Shown: positions 32,301 through 42,328, counted from the first letter of the stretch. The stretch: DNA of 64,000 bases from Pectobacterium actinidiae (GCF_000803315.1 NZ_JRMH01000001.1:3658001-3722000), one strand, 5' to 3'. Translations and numbers: made by a program. The notes: generated by a model from the letters alone, not told the origin.

Positions 32301-32946
32301 TCTACAGAGGTATTACATCGCCTGTGGTCAGCCTCAGCGCTGGCCACAGGCATTCTCCCGCCAATCCCCCCATTTACGTCATCCTCTTTAAAAATCGAAT
32401 AAATAATCGAACAAGGCAGGAACCCTCTTCACGCTTAACGCACTTATTTATAGGTATATACCCGTCATACTTCTAGCTGCATGTGCGTTGGCTACGTTCA
32501 TTCACCCGAATCACTTACCTGAGTAAGCTCATCGGGATTCTCTCTCTTGCCGCCTTCCTGCAACTCGAATTATTTAGGGTATAGTTTCAGATAATTTGAG
32601 TATTATTTTTTTACCGCTATTCTCTGTTTTTGTACATAGGCGTATAAATAGAGTGACAGCATAAAAGCGGCAAGAATAGCCGCATAAATATATTGAATAA
32701 AAAGACAATAAAAACATCTTATTGGTGAATGAAATCATACACTTCAGGTCACTAATTACATATCAATATAATATCCATTAATCTAATTAATAGCAGGCTA
32801 TTTTATTAATTCATTCCATTGATTTTCGCGTAAAAAAGGGGATTGCCGATCGCCCGATAACACCACAGACGGCATCACGATAAAATGACGCCTCTGACAA
32901 TAGCGAATCAAGGATAAAGACAGAAAGAATATAGGCAGAGATAAAC
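32301..32946. other. Long intergenic region with an ERIC element
   Basis: 646 bases: an ERIC copy at 32457-32583, then ~350 AT-rich bases (32584-32940) with no supported gene and no recognised regulatory motif. These lead to the cyclase start. Confidence 0.5.
32457..32583. repeat. ERIC element, full length
   Basis: 127 bp between TATACCC and GGGTATA, with the core AATCACTTACCTGAGTAAGC. Same orientation and ends as the copy at 18756, differing mainly in the central stem. Confidence 0.93.
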
Positions 32947-34773
32947 ATGAATAATCAGTCAGTTGATTTGATTACCAGGTTTGACAGTGAAGCCAAACTA
33001 CACGCGCTTGATTCCATTTATGCCATTGCCGAATTCGATCTGGCAGGAAAACTGGTTGAGGCCAATCCTCTTTTTTGCAAAATGCTGGGCTATAAAAAAG
33101 AAGATATTATTCAGAAAAATCATACATTTTTTCTGCCAGAAGCACAGCGCCAAAAACACGATCATTTCTGGCACGATGTGGTGAAAGGAAATATCAACGC
33201 AGGCGAATTCCAGCGCAAAACGCAAAAAGGAGAAATTATTTGGCTCCATGCTGCTTATACGCCAATTATCGATGACAAAGGCCGACGTATCGGCATCATA
33301 AAGCTGGCAACGGATATTACGCAGGAAAAACGTCTCGTGTCAGAGCATCGCGCACAGTTGGATGCGATTGAGAACGCGCAGGGCGTTATCGAGTTTGATA
33401 AAGACGGCTATATCACCCACATCAATAAACATTATCTGGTGCTGACAGGCTATGAGGAAAAGGAATTACTCGGTCAGCATCACAGGTTACTCTGCAACCC
33501 CGCAGATACCGAACAAGCAGACTACCAAACGTTTTGGGAAACCTTGCATCGCGGCCACCCGATCAGCGGGCGCTTCCACCGGCTGGGCAAAGACAGCCAT
33601 TCATACTGGATACAAGCGACCTACAGCCCAATCATGGATAGTGACGGTAATGTAAGAAAAATCATTAAATATGCTCACAACATCACGCAAAACGTCGAAA
33701 CCGAAAAGAAAGCCCATCAGCAAGGCATCATTCTCGATATCCTGCTGTCAGTCCACGACAGCTTTCTGCTCGACCACAATTTGCCTTCCGCCTGCGATAA
33801 AGTCTTTGAGCGGCTACTCAGCGTCACCAATAGCACCTTCGGCTTCATCGCCACATTGCAGGAAGATGAAGACGGCCAGTCGCTCTATCTTCCCGCGATA
33901 TCCAATCTTGCCTGGGATGAAGAAACCCTGGCATGGTACAGAAACCAGCGTAAAACCCACGGTGGCCTGAGGCTCCGTAAACTGGATAACTTGTTTGGCC
34001 ATGTGGTTACCCACAATACGGTGGTGTGCACCAATAATCTGCTGAGGCAAAAGGCTGGCCGGGATCTTCCCCCCATCCATCCCGCCCTGTATTCCCTGCT
34101 CGGGATTCCTATTACCCACAACGGCAAAGCGATCGGGATGATCGCGCTGGCTAACCGCCGTGAAGGTTACGACCAAACGATGATCGCGTTACTGGCACCG
34201 CTGGTGAAAACGCTCGGCATCATTATTCATGCGCGTTCACTTGAGGATGAACGCACACAAATAGAAGCCTCCCTGCGCTTTAACGCGGGACATGATTTTC
34301 TTACCGGACTACCGAATCGCAGTAGCTTCTTCGAGCAGGCTAGCGCCTTTTTTCTACTCAAGCAGCAAAGCCAGCACACGGACAAAGGCTGTCTGGTGAT
34401 TATCGATATCGATTTATTCAAAAACATTAACGATCAATACGGCCATTTGGCTGGCGATGCCGTCCTGAAAGAGCTGGCCATGCTCATGCGCATGTCGCTG
34501 CGTCAGGAAGATCTGGTCGCCCGCCTTGGGGGTGAAGAATTCATTATTCTGTTAAAAGATGTCGCTTATCAAACGGCAGTGGTAACGATTGAGCGTATTC
34601 GACAAGCCATTGAGCAGCATAGTCTGGAATACGATTGCCAGAATCTGCATTTCACAATTAGCGCAGGCATTGCCGCCTATCGTTCCGGCCTTGCTTCGGT
34701 TGAAGACTGGATTCAGTTAGCCGATGAAAACCTCTATGCGGCTAAACGGCAAGGGCGCAACTGCGTGAAATAA
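32947..34773 (+). CDS. Diguanylate cyclase with PAS-PAS-GAF sensor
   Basis: A 608-residue cytoplasmic protein that should make c-di-GMP. Two PAS/PAC domains (about 15-135 and 138-258; WLHAAYTPIIDDKG and WIQATYSPIMDSDG mark their ends), a GAF domain (about 265-430) and a GGDEF domain (about 440-606). The active loop reads RLGGEEF at about residue 528, preceded by an intact RxxD inhibitory site (RQED five residues before GGEEF), so product inhibition is expected. The bound ligands are unknown. Its 3' end overlaps the converging PilT-like gene by 32 bases. Confidence 0.92.
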   Translation: MNNQSVDLITRFDSEAKLHALDSIYAIAEFDLAGKLVEANPLFCKMLGYKKEDIIQKNHTFFLPEAQRQKHDHFWHDVVKGNINAGEFQRKTQKGEIIWLHAAYTPIIDDKGRRIGIIKLATDITQEKRLVSEHRAQLDAIENAQGVIEFDKDGYITHINKHYLVLTGYEEKELLGQHHRLLCNPADTEQADYQTFWETLHRGHPISGRFHRLGKDSHSYWIQATYSPIMDSDGNVRKIIKYAHNITQNVETEKKAHQQGIILDILLSVHDSFLLDHNLPSACDKVFERLLSVTNSTFGFIATLQEDEDGQSLYLPAISNLAWDEETLAWYRNQRKTHGGLRLRKLDNLFGHVVTHNTVVCTNNLLRQKAGRDLPPIHPALYSLLGIPITHNGKAIGMIALANRREGYDQTMIALLAPLVKTLGIIIHARSLEDERTQIEASLRFNAGHDFLTGLPNRSSFFEQASAFFLLKQQSQHTDKGCLVIIDIDLFKNINDQYGHLAGDAVLKELAMLMRMSLRQEDLVARLGGEEFIILLKDVAYQTAVVTIERIRQAIEQHSLEYDCQNLHFTISAGIAAYRSGLASVEDWIQLADENLYAAKRQGRNCVK

Positions 34774-35758
34774 GCCCATCCTGACAGCGCTGCTGGTAGC
34801 TTTGCTCAAACGTTTGCATTCCCGCAACGGCTCCCGTCTGAATCAGGCCGGGGAGCTGGTGCGTTTTCCCTTCCCGAATCAGGTTGCTGACTGCCGCAGT
34901 GGCGGTCAGTACTTCATAAAGCGCGATTCGTCCCCCTCGCGCGGCAGATAACAGTTTTTGCGTCACCACCGCCTGCAAACAGGTAGCTAACTGGCTGCGA
35001 ACATAGGCTTTCTCTTCACCGGGAAAGACGTCAATTAGACGATCGACTGCCTGCGCCGCGCTACGTGTATGCAGCGTCGACAACACCAGATGGCCGGTTT
35101 CTGCCGCCGTCAGCGCCAGCCGAATTGTCTCCGTATCGCGCAGTTCTCCCAGCAGAATGACATCGGGATCTTCCCGCAATGCGGCTCGTAGTGCCTGCGC
35201 AAACGACACGCTGTGCGCACCGATCTCCCGCTGTTGAATCAAACAGCGTCGGCTGGCATGGAGAAACTCGCTCGGATCCTCCAGCGTAATCACATGGCGA
35301 TCGCAGCTGTCGTTTAACGCCCCAAGCATTGCCGCCAGCGTCGTGGATTTGCCGCTCCCCGTCGCACCGGTAATCAGGATCAGTCCGTTCGGTTTTTCCA
35401 GCAGCGTAGAGAAAACGAGTGGCGCATGTAATGCATCCAATGACGGTTGAACGGACGGGATAACGCGCAGCGCCGCAGACAGCCCCTCACGCTGGCGAAA
35501 CACATTCACCCGCAGGCGCTGTCCATCGGGCAACATTAATGCCCCATCCACCTGACCGGCTTGCCGAAGTTGTTCGCTCTGAGCCGGTTCGAGCCAGGCA
35601 TCGCACCATTGCGCCACTTGATCTGGCGTTAAACGTGGTAAGGTATTTTCAGGCTGTAGCCGCCCATCCACGCGCAACACCGGCGGGTGGCCGCTACAAA
35701 GGTGCAGATCCGAGGCATTATGTTTTACACTACGCGCTATCCACTCATCCAATTCCAT
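34742..35758 (-). CDS. PilT-like type IV pilus retraction ATPase (YggR family)
   Basis: A 338-residue secretion ATPase of the GspE/PilT superfamily. N-terminal PAS-like domain (about 1-100; SDLHLCSGHPPVLRVDGRL), Walker A ITGATGSGKSTT at about 129-140, Asp box HVITLEDPSEF, Walker B PDVILLGELRDTETI and His box TGHLVLSTLHTRSAAQAVDRLI. It matches E. coli YggR and PilT. No pilus genes adjoin it, so its partners must be elsewhere. Divergent from yggS, which is 21 bases away. Confidence 0.93.
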   Translation of the reverse strand: MELDEWIARSVKHNASDLHLCSGHPPVLRVDGRLQPENTLPRLTPDQVAQWCDAWLEPAQSEQLRQAGQVDGALMLPDGQRLRVNVFRQREGLSAALRVIPSVQPSLDALHAPLVFSTLLEKPNGLILITGATGSGKSTTLAAMLGALNDSCDRHVITLEDPSEFLHASRRCLIQQREIGAHSVSFAQALRAALREDPDVILLGELRDTETIRLALTAAETGHLVLSTLHTRSAAQAVDRLIDVFPGEEKAYVRSQLATCLQAVVTQKLLSAARGGRIALYEVLTATAAVSNLIREGKTHQLPGLIQTGAVAGMQTFEQSYQQRCQDGLISRSCALAV

Positions 35759-35779
35759 AGATTAACCTCCTGAACAACC

Positions 35780-36493
35780 ATGATGACAATCCAGCAGAAT
35801 CTACAGGACATCCGGCAGCAAATCGCCACCGCCGCTGCGCATTGCGCGCGAGCGCCAGAAGAAATTACGCTGCTTGCAGTCAGTAAAACCAAACCTGTGA
35901 GCGCGATCGAAGAAGCCATCGCGGCAGGGCAAAGAGCGTTTGGCGAGAACTATGTTCAGGAAGGCGTGGAGAAGATTCATTATTTCCAGGAAAACCATCC
36001 GACTACGCCACTGGAATGGCACTTTATCGGCCCGTTACAGTCAAACAAAAGTCGGCTGGTGGCTGAGCATTTTGACTGGTTTCACACCGTGGATCGCCTG
36101 CGTATCGCGCAGCGTCTGAGTGAACAGCGCCCAACCGCCTTGCCGCCGTTAAACGTTCTGTTGCAGATTAATATCAGCGGCGAAGCGAGCAAATCCGGCA
36201 TTATGGTCGATGAACTCGCGGAGCTTGCCGCCAGCGTCGCCGCACTGCCCAACCTGCGACTGCGTGGGCTGATGGCGATTCCAGCACCGGAAACCGATTA
36301 CGAGAAGCAGTTGGCTGTTTTCAAGCAAATGGCCGCGCTGTTCCAAACGTTGTCTGCAAACCATCCGCAAATTGATACACTTTCTATGGGGATGACGGAC
36401 GACATGCGCGCGGCAATTACCGCGGGCAGCACGCTGGTGCGCATTGGTACGGCAATTTTTGGCGCGCGCGACTATTCAGCCAAAAGCGTATAA
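35780..36493 (+). CDS. yggS: PLP homeostasis protein YggS
   Basis: A 237-residue PLP-binding TIM-barrel protein (PLPBP family), with the PLP lysine in LLAVSKTKP (about residue 36) and SMGMTDDMRAAITAGSTLVRIGTAIFG near the end (in parts, about 200-230). It buffers pyridoxal phosphate and affects amino-acid and keto-acid pools, which fits its position before proC. Two adjacent ATGs start the gene; the first is reported. Confidence 0.96.
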   Translation: MMTIQQNLQDIRQQIATAAAHCARAPEEITLLAVSKTKPVSAIEEAIAAGQRAFGENYVQEGVEKIHYFQENHPTTPLEWHFIGPLQSNKSRLVAEHFDWFHTVDRLRIAQRLSEQRPTALPPLNVLLQINISGEASKSGIMVDELAELAASVAALPNLRLRGLMAIPAPETDYEKQLAVFKQMAALFQTLSANHPQIDTLSMGMTDDMRAAITAGSTLVRIGTAIFGARDYSAKSV

Positions 36494-36583
36494 CAGTCAG
36501 TAAAGGGCGCATAAACAGCAGAGTACGCGCTGAACGGCACGTCATCTTTGACAGAATACAAACGGAACAGGTGATCAGCGATA

Positions 36584-37411
36584 ATGCAGATGCAACAACG
36601 TAAAATAGCGTTTATTGGTGCCGGAAATATGGCGCAGGCCATTATCGCCGGATTGGTCAATGGCGGTTATCCCGCTCAACACATCAGCGTCTGCGCGCCC
36701 TCGGGTAAAAACCGTGATGCGCTGGCCGCACAGTATGGCATCGTCAGCAGCGCGGACAATGCACGCTGCGCTCAGGAAGCAGACGTCATTGTGCTGGCCG
36801 TTAAACCGCAGATGATGGCAACGGTGTGCGAACCACTACGTGAACAGGTCAATTTCAGCGGTAAGCTGGTGCTTTCGATTGCGGCAGGTATCAACATCGC
36901 CCGTTTTCAGGCACTGCTGGGTGAACCACTGAATATCGTGCGAATTATGCCAAACACGCCGTCTCTGGTCGGCAAAGGTATGAGCGGGATGTATGCCCCC
37001 GCCGCCGTTAGTCAGGCAGATAAAGACTTCACCGCACAGCTGATGCAGAGCGTCGGTAAAATTTGCTGGGTGGATAGCGAACAAGGTATTAACGGCGTGA
37101 TCGCCGCGGCAGGCAGCGCACCGGCCTATTTCTTCCTGTTTATGGAAGCGATGCAGCAGGAAGCCATCCGTCAGGGGTTCAGCCAGGCAACGGCTCGCCT
37201 ACTGGTGCAACAGGCCGCGTCCGGCGCTGCCGCACTGGTTGAAGCCAATCCCGATACGCCGCTGTCGATCCTGCGGGAAAATGTCACTTCCAAGGGCGGC
37301 ACCACGGCAGAAGCGTTGCGGGTATTTAACGAACAGCAGTTGACGCAAACGGTGGCTGAAGCCATGCAGGCGGCAATTGCTCGCGCACAGGAAATGGAAT
37401 CGCTTTTTTAA
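36584..37411 (+). CDS. proC: Pyrroline-5-carboxylate reductase
   Basis: The last step of proline synthesis, an NAD(P)H-dependent reduction. 275 residues. The Rossmann motif FIGAGNMAQAIIAGL is at about 8-22, MPNTPSLVGKGMSGMY at about 120-135 and the C-terminal P5CR signature region ENVTSKGGTTAEALRVF at about 229-245. Set between yggS and yggT, unlike E. coli, where proC lies far away. Confidence 0.98.
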   Translation: MQMQQRKIAFIGAGNMAQAIIAGLVNGGYPAQHISVCAPSGKNRDALAAQYGIVSSADNARCAQEADVIVLAVKPQMMATVCEPLREQVNFSGKLVLSIAAGINIARFQALLGEPLNIVRIMPNTPSLVGKGMSGMYAPAAVSQADKDFTAQLMQSVGKICWVDSEQGINGVIAAAGSAPAYFFLFMEAMQQEAIRQGFSQATARLLVQQAASGAAALVEANPDTPLSILRENVTSKGGTTAEALRVFNEQQLTQTVAEAMQAAIARAQEMESLF

Positions 37412-37460
37412 CCAACGCGAGTTCCCCGATTCTTTATCTTATTAAGGAAAAGACGTACTT

Positions 37461-38015
37461 ATGCTCACCCTGACTTTTCTGGTCAAAACGCTGGTCGACC
37501 TCTATGTAATGGTCCTGCTGCTACGCATCTGGATGCAGTGGTCACGCAGCGATTTCTATAACCCGCTGTCGCAGTTTGTCGTCAAAATCACCCAGCCGAT
37601 TGTCGGGCCGCTGCGCCGCATTCTGCCGTCATTAGGGCCGATTGACAGCGCGTCGCTGCTGCTGGCCTTTATTCTCACAACGATTAAATACCCGTTACTG
37701 TTGTTGATTCAGGTTGGCGCGATTTCCCTTAGCCCAATGAACCTGCTGGTCGGGCTCATTTCGCTGATTAAATCCGCGGGCTATCTGGTTTTCTGGGTCA
37801 TCATCATCCGTTCGATTATGAGCTGGGTCAGCCAGGGTCGTAGCCCTATCGAATATCTGCTGCATCAGTTGACCGAACCGCTGATGGCACCGCTCCGCCG
37901 CATTATTCCGGTGATGGGCGGCATCGATTTCTCCGCGATGGCCGTGATTCTGATTCTGTATATGCTCAACTATCTGGGCATGGATCTCTTCCCTGGGCTG
38001 TGGTTCCTGCTGTGA
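37461..38015 (+). CDS. yggT: YggT-family inner-membrane protein
   Basis: A 184-residue protein with two YggT repeats, each with TM helices and an RxxxMxW...P pattern ([17 protein letters not shown] and [20 protein letters not shown]). The family is linked to osmotic shock tolerance and, in other bacteria, to division-site proteins; the exact role is not established. GTGA overlap with yggU. Confidence 0.95.
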   Translation: MLTLTFLVKTLVDLYVMVLLLRIWMQWSRSDFYNPLSQFVVKITQPIVGPLRRILPSLGPIDSASLLLAFILTTIKYPLLLLIQVGAISLSPMNLLVGLISLIKSAGYLVFWVIIIRSIMSWVSQGRSPIEYLLHQLTEPLMAPLRRIIPVMGGIDFSAMAVILILYMLNYLGMDLFPGLWFLL

Positions 38016-38302
38016 GTGCCATTACCCGCCACGGCGATGCGCTGGTGATTCGGCTGTATATTCAGCCGAAAGCCAGCCGGGATCAGATCGTGGGTTTGCA
38101 TGGCGACGAACTAAAAGTCGCCATCACCGCTCCGCCGGTTGATGGGCAAGCCAATGCCCATCTGACCAAATTCCTCGCCAAACAGTTTCGGGTCGCCAAG
38201 AGTCTGGTCGTGATTGAAAAAGGCGAACTCGGACGGCATAAACAGATTAGAATTACCCATCCGCAACACATCCCGGCTGACGTCGCGGGCTTCATTGAAT
38301 AA
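38012..38302 (+). CDS. yggU: DUF167 protein YggU
   Basis: A 96-residue protein from GTG at 38012, overlapping the yggT stop (GTGA). An ATG at 38000 would add four residues and is the alternative. The segment [24 protein letters not shown] and the Gly/Gln-rich [14 protein letters not shown] define UPF0235. Function unknown; the operon is conserved across enterobacteria. Confidence 0.95.
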   Translation: MSAITRHGDALVIRLYIQPKASRDQIVGLHGDELKVAITAPPVDGQANAHLTKFLAKQFRVAKSLVVIEKGELGRHKQIRITHPQHIPADVAGFIE

Positions 38303-38333
38303 ACACGATTGAATAAATACGCAGGACAAGACG

Positions 38334-38927
38334 ATGCAAAAAGTGGTTTTGGCTACCGGAAACCCCGGTAAAGTGCGCGAGCTCGCCAGCTTGCTGGCCG
38401 ATTTCGGTCTCGATATTGTGGCTCAAACCGAACTGGGTGTGGATTCTGCCGAAGAAACTGGCCTGACCTTTATTGAAAACGCCATCCTGAAAGCACGCCA
38501 TGCAGCACAAATCACAGGATTACCAGCGATTGCCGATGATTCCGGTCTGGCTGTCGATGCGCTGGGCGGTGCACCGGGCATTTACTCGGCACGCTACGCG
38601 GGTGTGGATGCCACTGACCAGCAAAATCTCGATAAGCTGCTGCTGACGCTAAAAGACGTACCGGATGAACAGCGCCGCGCCAGCTTTCACTGCGTGCTGG
38701 TTTATCTGCGCCACGCTGACGACCCAACGCCAATTGTCTGCCACGGTAGCTGGCAGGGTGTGCTGACGCATGAAGCGGCAGGCAGCGGTGGCTTCGGCTA
38801 TGACCCGATCTTCTTCGTGCCAGAGCTGGGTAAAACGGCAGCGGAACTCACGCGTGAAGAGAAGAACGCACAGTCTCATCGCGGTCAGGCGTTGCGCCTG
38901 CTGCTGGATGCGCTACGCAATGCTTAA
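38334..38927 (+). CDS. rdgB: XTP/dITP pyrophosphatase RdgB
   Basis: A 197-residue Ham1-family enzyme that hydrolyses non-canonical purine triphosphates (dITP, XTP) and keeps them out of DNA. N-terminal [18 protein letters not shown], active-site [37 protein letters not shown] and [12 protein letters not shown] are all present. Overlaps hemW by 8 bases. Confidence 0.98.
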   Translation: MQKVVLATGNPGKVRELASLLADFGLDIVAQTELGVDSAEETGLTFIENAILKARHAAQITGLPAIADDSGLAVDALGGAPGIYSARYAGVDATDQQNLDKLLLTLKDVPDEQRRASFHCVLVYLRHADDPTPIVCHGSWQGVLTHEAAGSGGFGYDPIFFVPELGKTAAELTREEKNAQSHRGQALRLLLDALRNA

Positions 38928-40062
38928 GCTTCCCCCGCTCAGCCTGTACATCCATATTCCGTGGTGCGTACAGAAATGCCCGTATTGCGACTTCAACTCT
39001 CACGCGCTGAAAGGCGACGTGCCGCATCAGGAATATGTCGATCATCTGCTGGCGGATCTGGATGCCGATTTGCCGCTAGCGAGCGGTCGTGAACTGCACT
39101 CGATCTTTATCGGCGGCGGCACGCCCAGCCTGCTGAGCGCGGAAGCGATGCAGGCGCTGCTCGACGGCGTTCGGGCGAGAATTCCGCTAACACCGGATGC
39201 CGAAATTACGATGGAAGCCAATCCCGGAACGGTTGAAGCCGACCGTTTCAGCGGCTATCAGCGCGCGGGTATTAACCGTATCTCCATCGGCGTGCAGAGT
39301 TTCGATCCGCAAAAGCTGACGCGCCTCGGGCGTATTCATGGCCCGGACGAAGCCAAACGCGCCGCGCACCTGGCAGCCGGTCTGGGATTACGCAGCTTTA
39401 ATCTGGATCTGATGCACGGCTTACCGGATCAATCGCTGGACGAAGCGCTGGACGATCTGCGTCAGGCCATTGCGCTTAACCCGCCGCACTTATCGTGGTA
39501 TCAGCTCACCATCGAACCGAATACGCTGTTTAGCTCACGTCCGCCGACACTGCCGGACGACGACGCGCTGTGGGACATCTACGAGCAGGGCCACGCGTTA
39601 CTGAGTGCCGCGGGCTACCAGCAATATGAAACCTCCGCCTATGCCAAGCCGGGCTACCAGTGTCAGCACAACCTGAACTACTGGCGTTTCGGTGACTATT
39701 TGGGGATTGGCTGTGGGGCACACGGTAAGCTGACCTTCAGCGACGGCCGCATTCTGCGCACGGTAAAAGTCCGCCATCCTCGTGGCTATATGCAGGGCAC
39801 GTATCTGGATAAACAACACGATGTTGCTAACGACGATCGGCCTTTCGAGTTTTTCATGAACCGCTTTCGCTTGCTGGAAGCCGCTCCACGCGAGGATTTC
39901 ACGGCATATACCGGCCTGGAAGAACACAGCATCCGCCCGCAGTTGGATCAGGCGCTGGCGCAAGGCTACCTGACAGAAACCACCACGCACTGGCAAATCA
40001 CCGAACACGGCAAACTGTTCCTGAACTCCCTGCTGGAGCTGTTTCTGGCGGAAGAAGAGTAA
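38920..40062 (+). CDS. hemW: Heme chaperone HemW (radical SAM)
   Basis: A 380-residue radical SAM protein related to coproporphyrinogen III oxidase (HemN) but acting as a heme-binding chaperone. The cluster motif CVQKCPYC is near residue 17, followed by [17 protein letters not shown] and the HemN C-terminal domain. The ATG at 38920 matches the E. coli N terminus; the frame is open further upstream only because it runs inside rdgB. Confidence 0.96.
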   Translation: MLKLPPLSLYIHIPWCVQKCPYCDFNSHALKGDVPHQEYVDHLLADLDADLPLASGRELHSIFIGGGTPSLLSAEAMQALLDGVRARIPLTPDAEITMEANPGTVEADRFSGYQRAGINRISIGVQSFDPQKLTRLGRIHGPDEAKRAAHLAAGLGLRSFNLDLMHGLPDQSLDEALDDLRQAIALNPPHLSWYQLTIEPNTLFSSRPPTLPDDDALWDIYEQGHALLSAAGYQQYETSAYAKPGYQCQHNLNYWRFGDYLGIGCGAHGKLTFSDGRILRTVKVRHPRGYMQGTYLDKQHDVANDDRPFEFFMNRFRLLEAAPREDFTAYTGLEEHSIRPQLDQALAQGYLTETTTHWQITEHGKLFLNSLLELFLAEEE

Positions 40063-40069
40063 TCATTCC

Positions 40070-40101
40070 GTGGGCAGGTTTTCTCTGACAAACCTGCCCA
40101 C
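40070..40101. terminator. Hairpin after hemW
   Basis: An 11-bp perfect stem GTGGGCAGGTT/AACCTGCCCAC, 8 bases after the hemW stop. No T run; probably the end of the yggS-hemW operon. Confidence 0.6.
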
Positions 40102-40219
40102 AGCTTCCCACCCTATTTCTTCTTTTGCAATGCTTACAAACCTTATTCCGAGCCGTCTCCCTTTTCCATCACGCGCCGCTTGTCCGCCGTGCGGAAATCC
40201 TTTTTCCTTGTGCTAGACG

Positions 40220-40269
40220 ACGATGTCATCGTTAAGTACGCTATTCGCTTCTGATAAGAACAAATCTTA
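40220..40269. promoter_or_regulatory. Putative ParD operator palindromes
   Basis: ACGATG-T-CATCGT at 40220-40232 and TAAGA-N5-TCTTA at 40255-40269, both directly upstream of the antitoxin gene where autoregulation would act. Binding is inferred from position. Confidence 0.4.
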
Positions 40270-40290
40270 CATCTGAGTACCGGAGGCATG

Positions 40291-40551
40291 ATGGCCAGAA
40301 CCATGACAATTGACCTTGGAGATGAACTTCGCCATTACGTGGAATCGCTGGTGGAATCAGGCGATTACCGCACGCAAAGTGAAGTCATTCGGGAAGCGCT
40401 GAGAATGCTACGGGAAAAACAGGCGGAGTCAGATCTGCAAACGCTGCGTCATTTACTCGCTGAAGGGATAAACAGCGGAGAGCCACAGGAGTGGAATAAA
40501 GATGAGTTCTTGCAAAAAATCAGAAGCAGGACGCGAACAGCCACCCGATAA
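40291..40551 (+). CDS. ParD-type ribbon-helix-helix antitoxin
   Basis: An 86-residue protein. The N-terminal RHH domain (MARTMTIDLGDELRHYVESL, and RTQSEVIREALRML at about 32-45) is the ParD/CopG DNA-binding fold; the C terminus should wrap the toxin. The second of two tandem ATGs is preferred, since GGAGG is 4 bases upstream. Overlaps the toxin gene by 50 bases, as is usual for parDE. Confidence 0.9.
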   Translation: MARTMTIDLGDELRHYVESLVESGDYRTQSEVIREALRMLREKQAESDLQTLRHLLAEGINSGEPQEWNKDEFLQKIRSRTRTATR

Positions 40552-40840
40552 AATCAAGCTAACACCGCTGGCGCAACGCGATCTGGAAGCGATTTATATC
40601 TACGGTTTACAGCATTTTAATGAGGAAAGCGCCAACACCTATCTGGAAACCATCGAACACGCGTTTTCCGCTATCAGGCACAATAAGATAGGGATTGAAC
40701 GTAAGGAACTTGGGCTAGGCTTGTACTCATTTCCCGTCGCCAGACATACGCTATTTTTTCTGTACGAAACAGATAGCGTCATTGTTGTTCGAATATTTCA
40801 TCAGTCGCAGGACATTGCGCGGCATCTTAAGTGGCTATGA
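40502..40840 (+). CDS. ParE/RelE-superfamily toxin
   Basis: A 112-residue protein with the ParE pattern LTPLAQRDLEAIYIYGLQHF, GIERKELGLGLYSFPVARHTLFF and the ending VVRIFHQSQDIARHL. Family members poison DNA gyrase (ParE) or cleave mRNA (RelE); the RHH partner favours ParE. The ~17-residue N-terminal extension is hydrophilic; no later start codon is evident. Intact, so the module may stabilise the adjacent island. Confidence 0.9.
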   Translation: MSSCKKSEAGREQPPDKIKLTPLAQRDLEAIYIYGLQHFNEESANTYLETIEHAFSAIRHNKIGIERKELGLGLYSFPVARHTLFFLYETDSVIVVRIFHQSQDIARHLKWL

Positions 40841-40944
40841 AACGTTTTCAGCACCCATAAGTAGTATTAGCTTAGGTTTGAACTGATCGTTTTCGCGGAC
40901 AGAACACTATTAAATCTGACAGGTTGTAATGAGCTAGGAGAAGA

Positions 40945-40997
40945 CATTAACACCGCGCTTTGCAGAAAATTTGTCCGACAGCAGCGCTTTGTTAAAT
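40945..40997 (-). repeat. attC-like integron recombination site
   Basis: Read on the minus strand it begins ATTTAAC (matching RYYYAAC), continues AAAGCGC, and closes with GCGCGG and GTGTTAATG (near the GTTRRRY core). TAACA pairs with TGTTA and GCGC with GCGC, the usual attC folding. The stop codon of the 440-residue gene lies inside its first core, typical of a gene cassette. Identified by eye only. Confidence 0.55.
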
Positions 40998-42314
40998 GCT
41001 TGATATCAGGAATTTGAGATCAAACCCATTAAACTTATGATTTGGCCAGTGCTCTACAATCAATGCTATTGTTTTACCCTCAACTTTCTCAGAATGTGAA
41101 TTACAACCTGAAATAGCATGTTTCATCTCTTCAGATAAAGGCAGGCTTAAGCTTGAGATACTCAAAGCTTCTGCCATGGCTTCTAACTTTTCACATGCCT
41201 GATAGGTTCTGGAAGAATCATTCACGTTCACTTCAAGCTTCAGTACTTTTGCAACGTCTTCAGAACCTTTAACATAATAAGCGATATTGTCCGGGATAAT
41301 ACCATCGCTAAATTTTTCCATTGGGGATGATGCAAACCATTCTTCTTCGAAAGATCTATTGTAGAATCCAGTACTCAACCCTTCGTTTACGAGAAATTCT
41401 TTGGCTTTATAAGGACTCCAACCTTGATTTGGTGGCACTTCCTTTGGATTTTTCTCAGAATATCTCGCTTTAAATATATATTTAAAGGTATCAATCAGAT
41501 CCGAGTATGATTCTATGTTTGTTTTGGCGACATGAAATGACCATCGCTCTAGCAGGCTGAGCCGGACATTAAACAATATAAACGCATAGAATTTAGCCAA
41601 ATATCTATGGAACCGGTTCTTTATTGAAAATCTAAGGCGAACAGAGACCTGCTCATATGTTGAATAAACCAACATAAAGAAAACGAATGGTAAGTAACAG
41701 AGAGTCAGCAATGGGGGAACAAAGAAGTCGTATGCAGTTTTTTCTTTCCCAAACTCACCAAAATCGGTCATTAACATGTACAAAGTGTAAATGATTAAGA
41801 CTACCCCGAATGAAGATAGGAAATATTCTAGAAGAATCTTTACCTGATGATTTTTTCTGTTGGTTTCAGCAATAGCTAGCATAGCTCCCAATAATGCTAA
41901 AACAGGGACTAATAGGGTTTCGACCCAAAGAGAGAAAGTATATACACCAACGACAAATTGAAGAATCGCTAATAGTTTCAAGTTATCTAAAACTGAGCAC
42001 TTGAAAAAATCCTTATCTCTTTTAATTTTCTCAAGATTAAATAGCGACATAAAACCAACAGAAATGGACCAAAAAACAGTATTTTTTAGCTGTTCAAAAT
42101 TCCATAATTTCAACTCATAAAGCCAGTAAATTACAATTGCCATGTAAGCAACCATCAAGCAAAAGACGGAAATTATTTGTCTAACAAATAAAGCCTCTAA
42201 GACGCCTTTGAAGGCACTTCTGGCCTCCGCCATTTTTGAGGAAAAAAAAATGTAAACCGAAATTGCTAGAATCCATAACGCAATTGCAATCTCTCGATCA
42301 TTTAGAATATCCAC
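40992..42314 (-). CDS. Multi-pass membrane protein of unknown function in a cassette-like unit
   Basis: A 440-residue protein that I do not recognise. The N-terminal half has about six TM helices (near 8-26, 44-66, 78-94, 112-160 as two, 168-188 and 198-222); the C-terminal half (~225-440) is soluble and mixed-charge. Composition is AT-rich compared with neighbouring core genes, suggesting transfer. It starts with GTG 15 bases after the right attC core and ends inside the left attC, so it sits as one integron cassette. A defence role is possible for such cargo, but no motif here supports it. Confidence 0.7.
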   Translation of the reverse strand: MDILNDREIAIALWILAISVYIFFSSKMAEARSAFKGVLEALFVRQIISVFCLMVAYMAIVIYWLYELKLWNFEQLKNTVFWSISVGFMSLFNLEKIKRDKDFFKCSVLDNLKLLAILQFVVGVYTFSLWVETLLVPVLALLGAMLAIAETNRKNHQVKILLEYFLSSFGVVLIIYTLYMLMTDFGEFGKEKTAYDFFVPPLLTLCYLPFVFFMLVYSTYEQVSVRLRFSIKNRFHRYLAKFYAFILFNVRLSLLERWSFHVAKTNIESYSDLIDTFKYIFKARYSEKNPKEVPPNQGWSPYKAKEFLVNEGLSTGFYNRSFEEEWFASSPMEKFSDGIIPDNIAYYVKGSEDVAKVLKLEVNVNDSSRTYQACEKLEAMAEALSISSLSLPLSEEMKHAISGCNSHSEKVEGKTIALIVEHWPNHKFNGFDLKFLISSI

Positions 42315-42328
42315 GAGCTTCCTTGCGC

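Noticed and set aside
40288..40290. First ATG of the ParD gene as start
   Set aside because: GGAGG lies only one base away, too close; the second ATG has better spacing.
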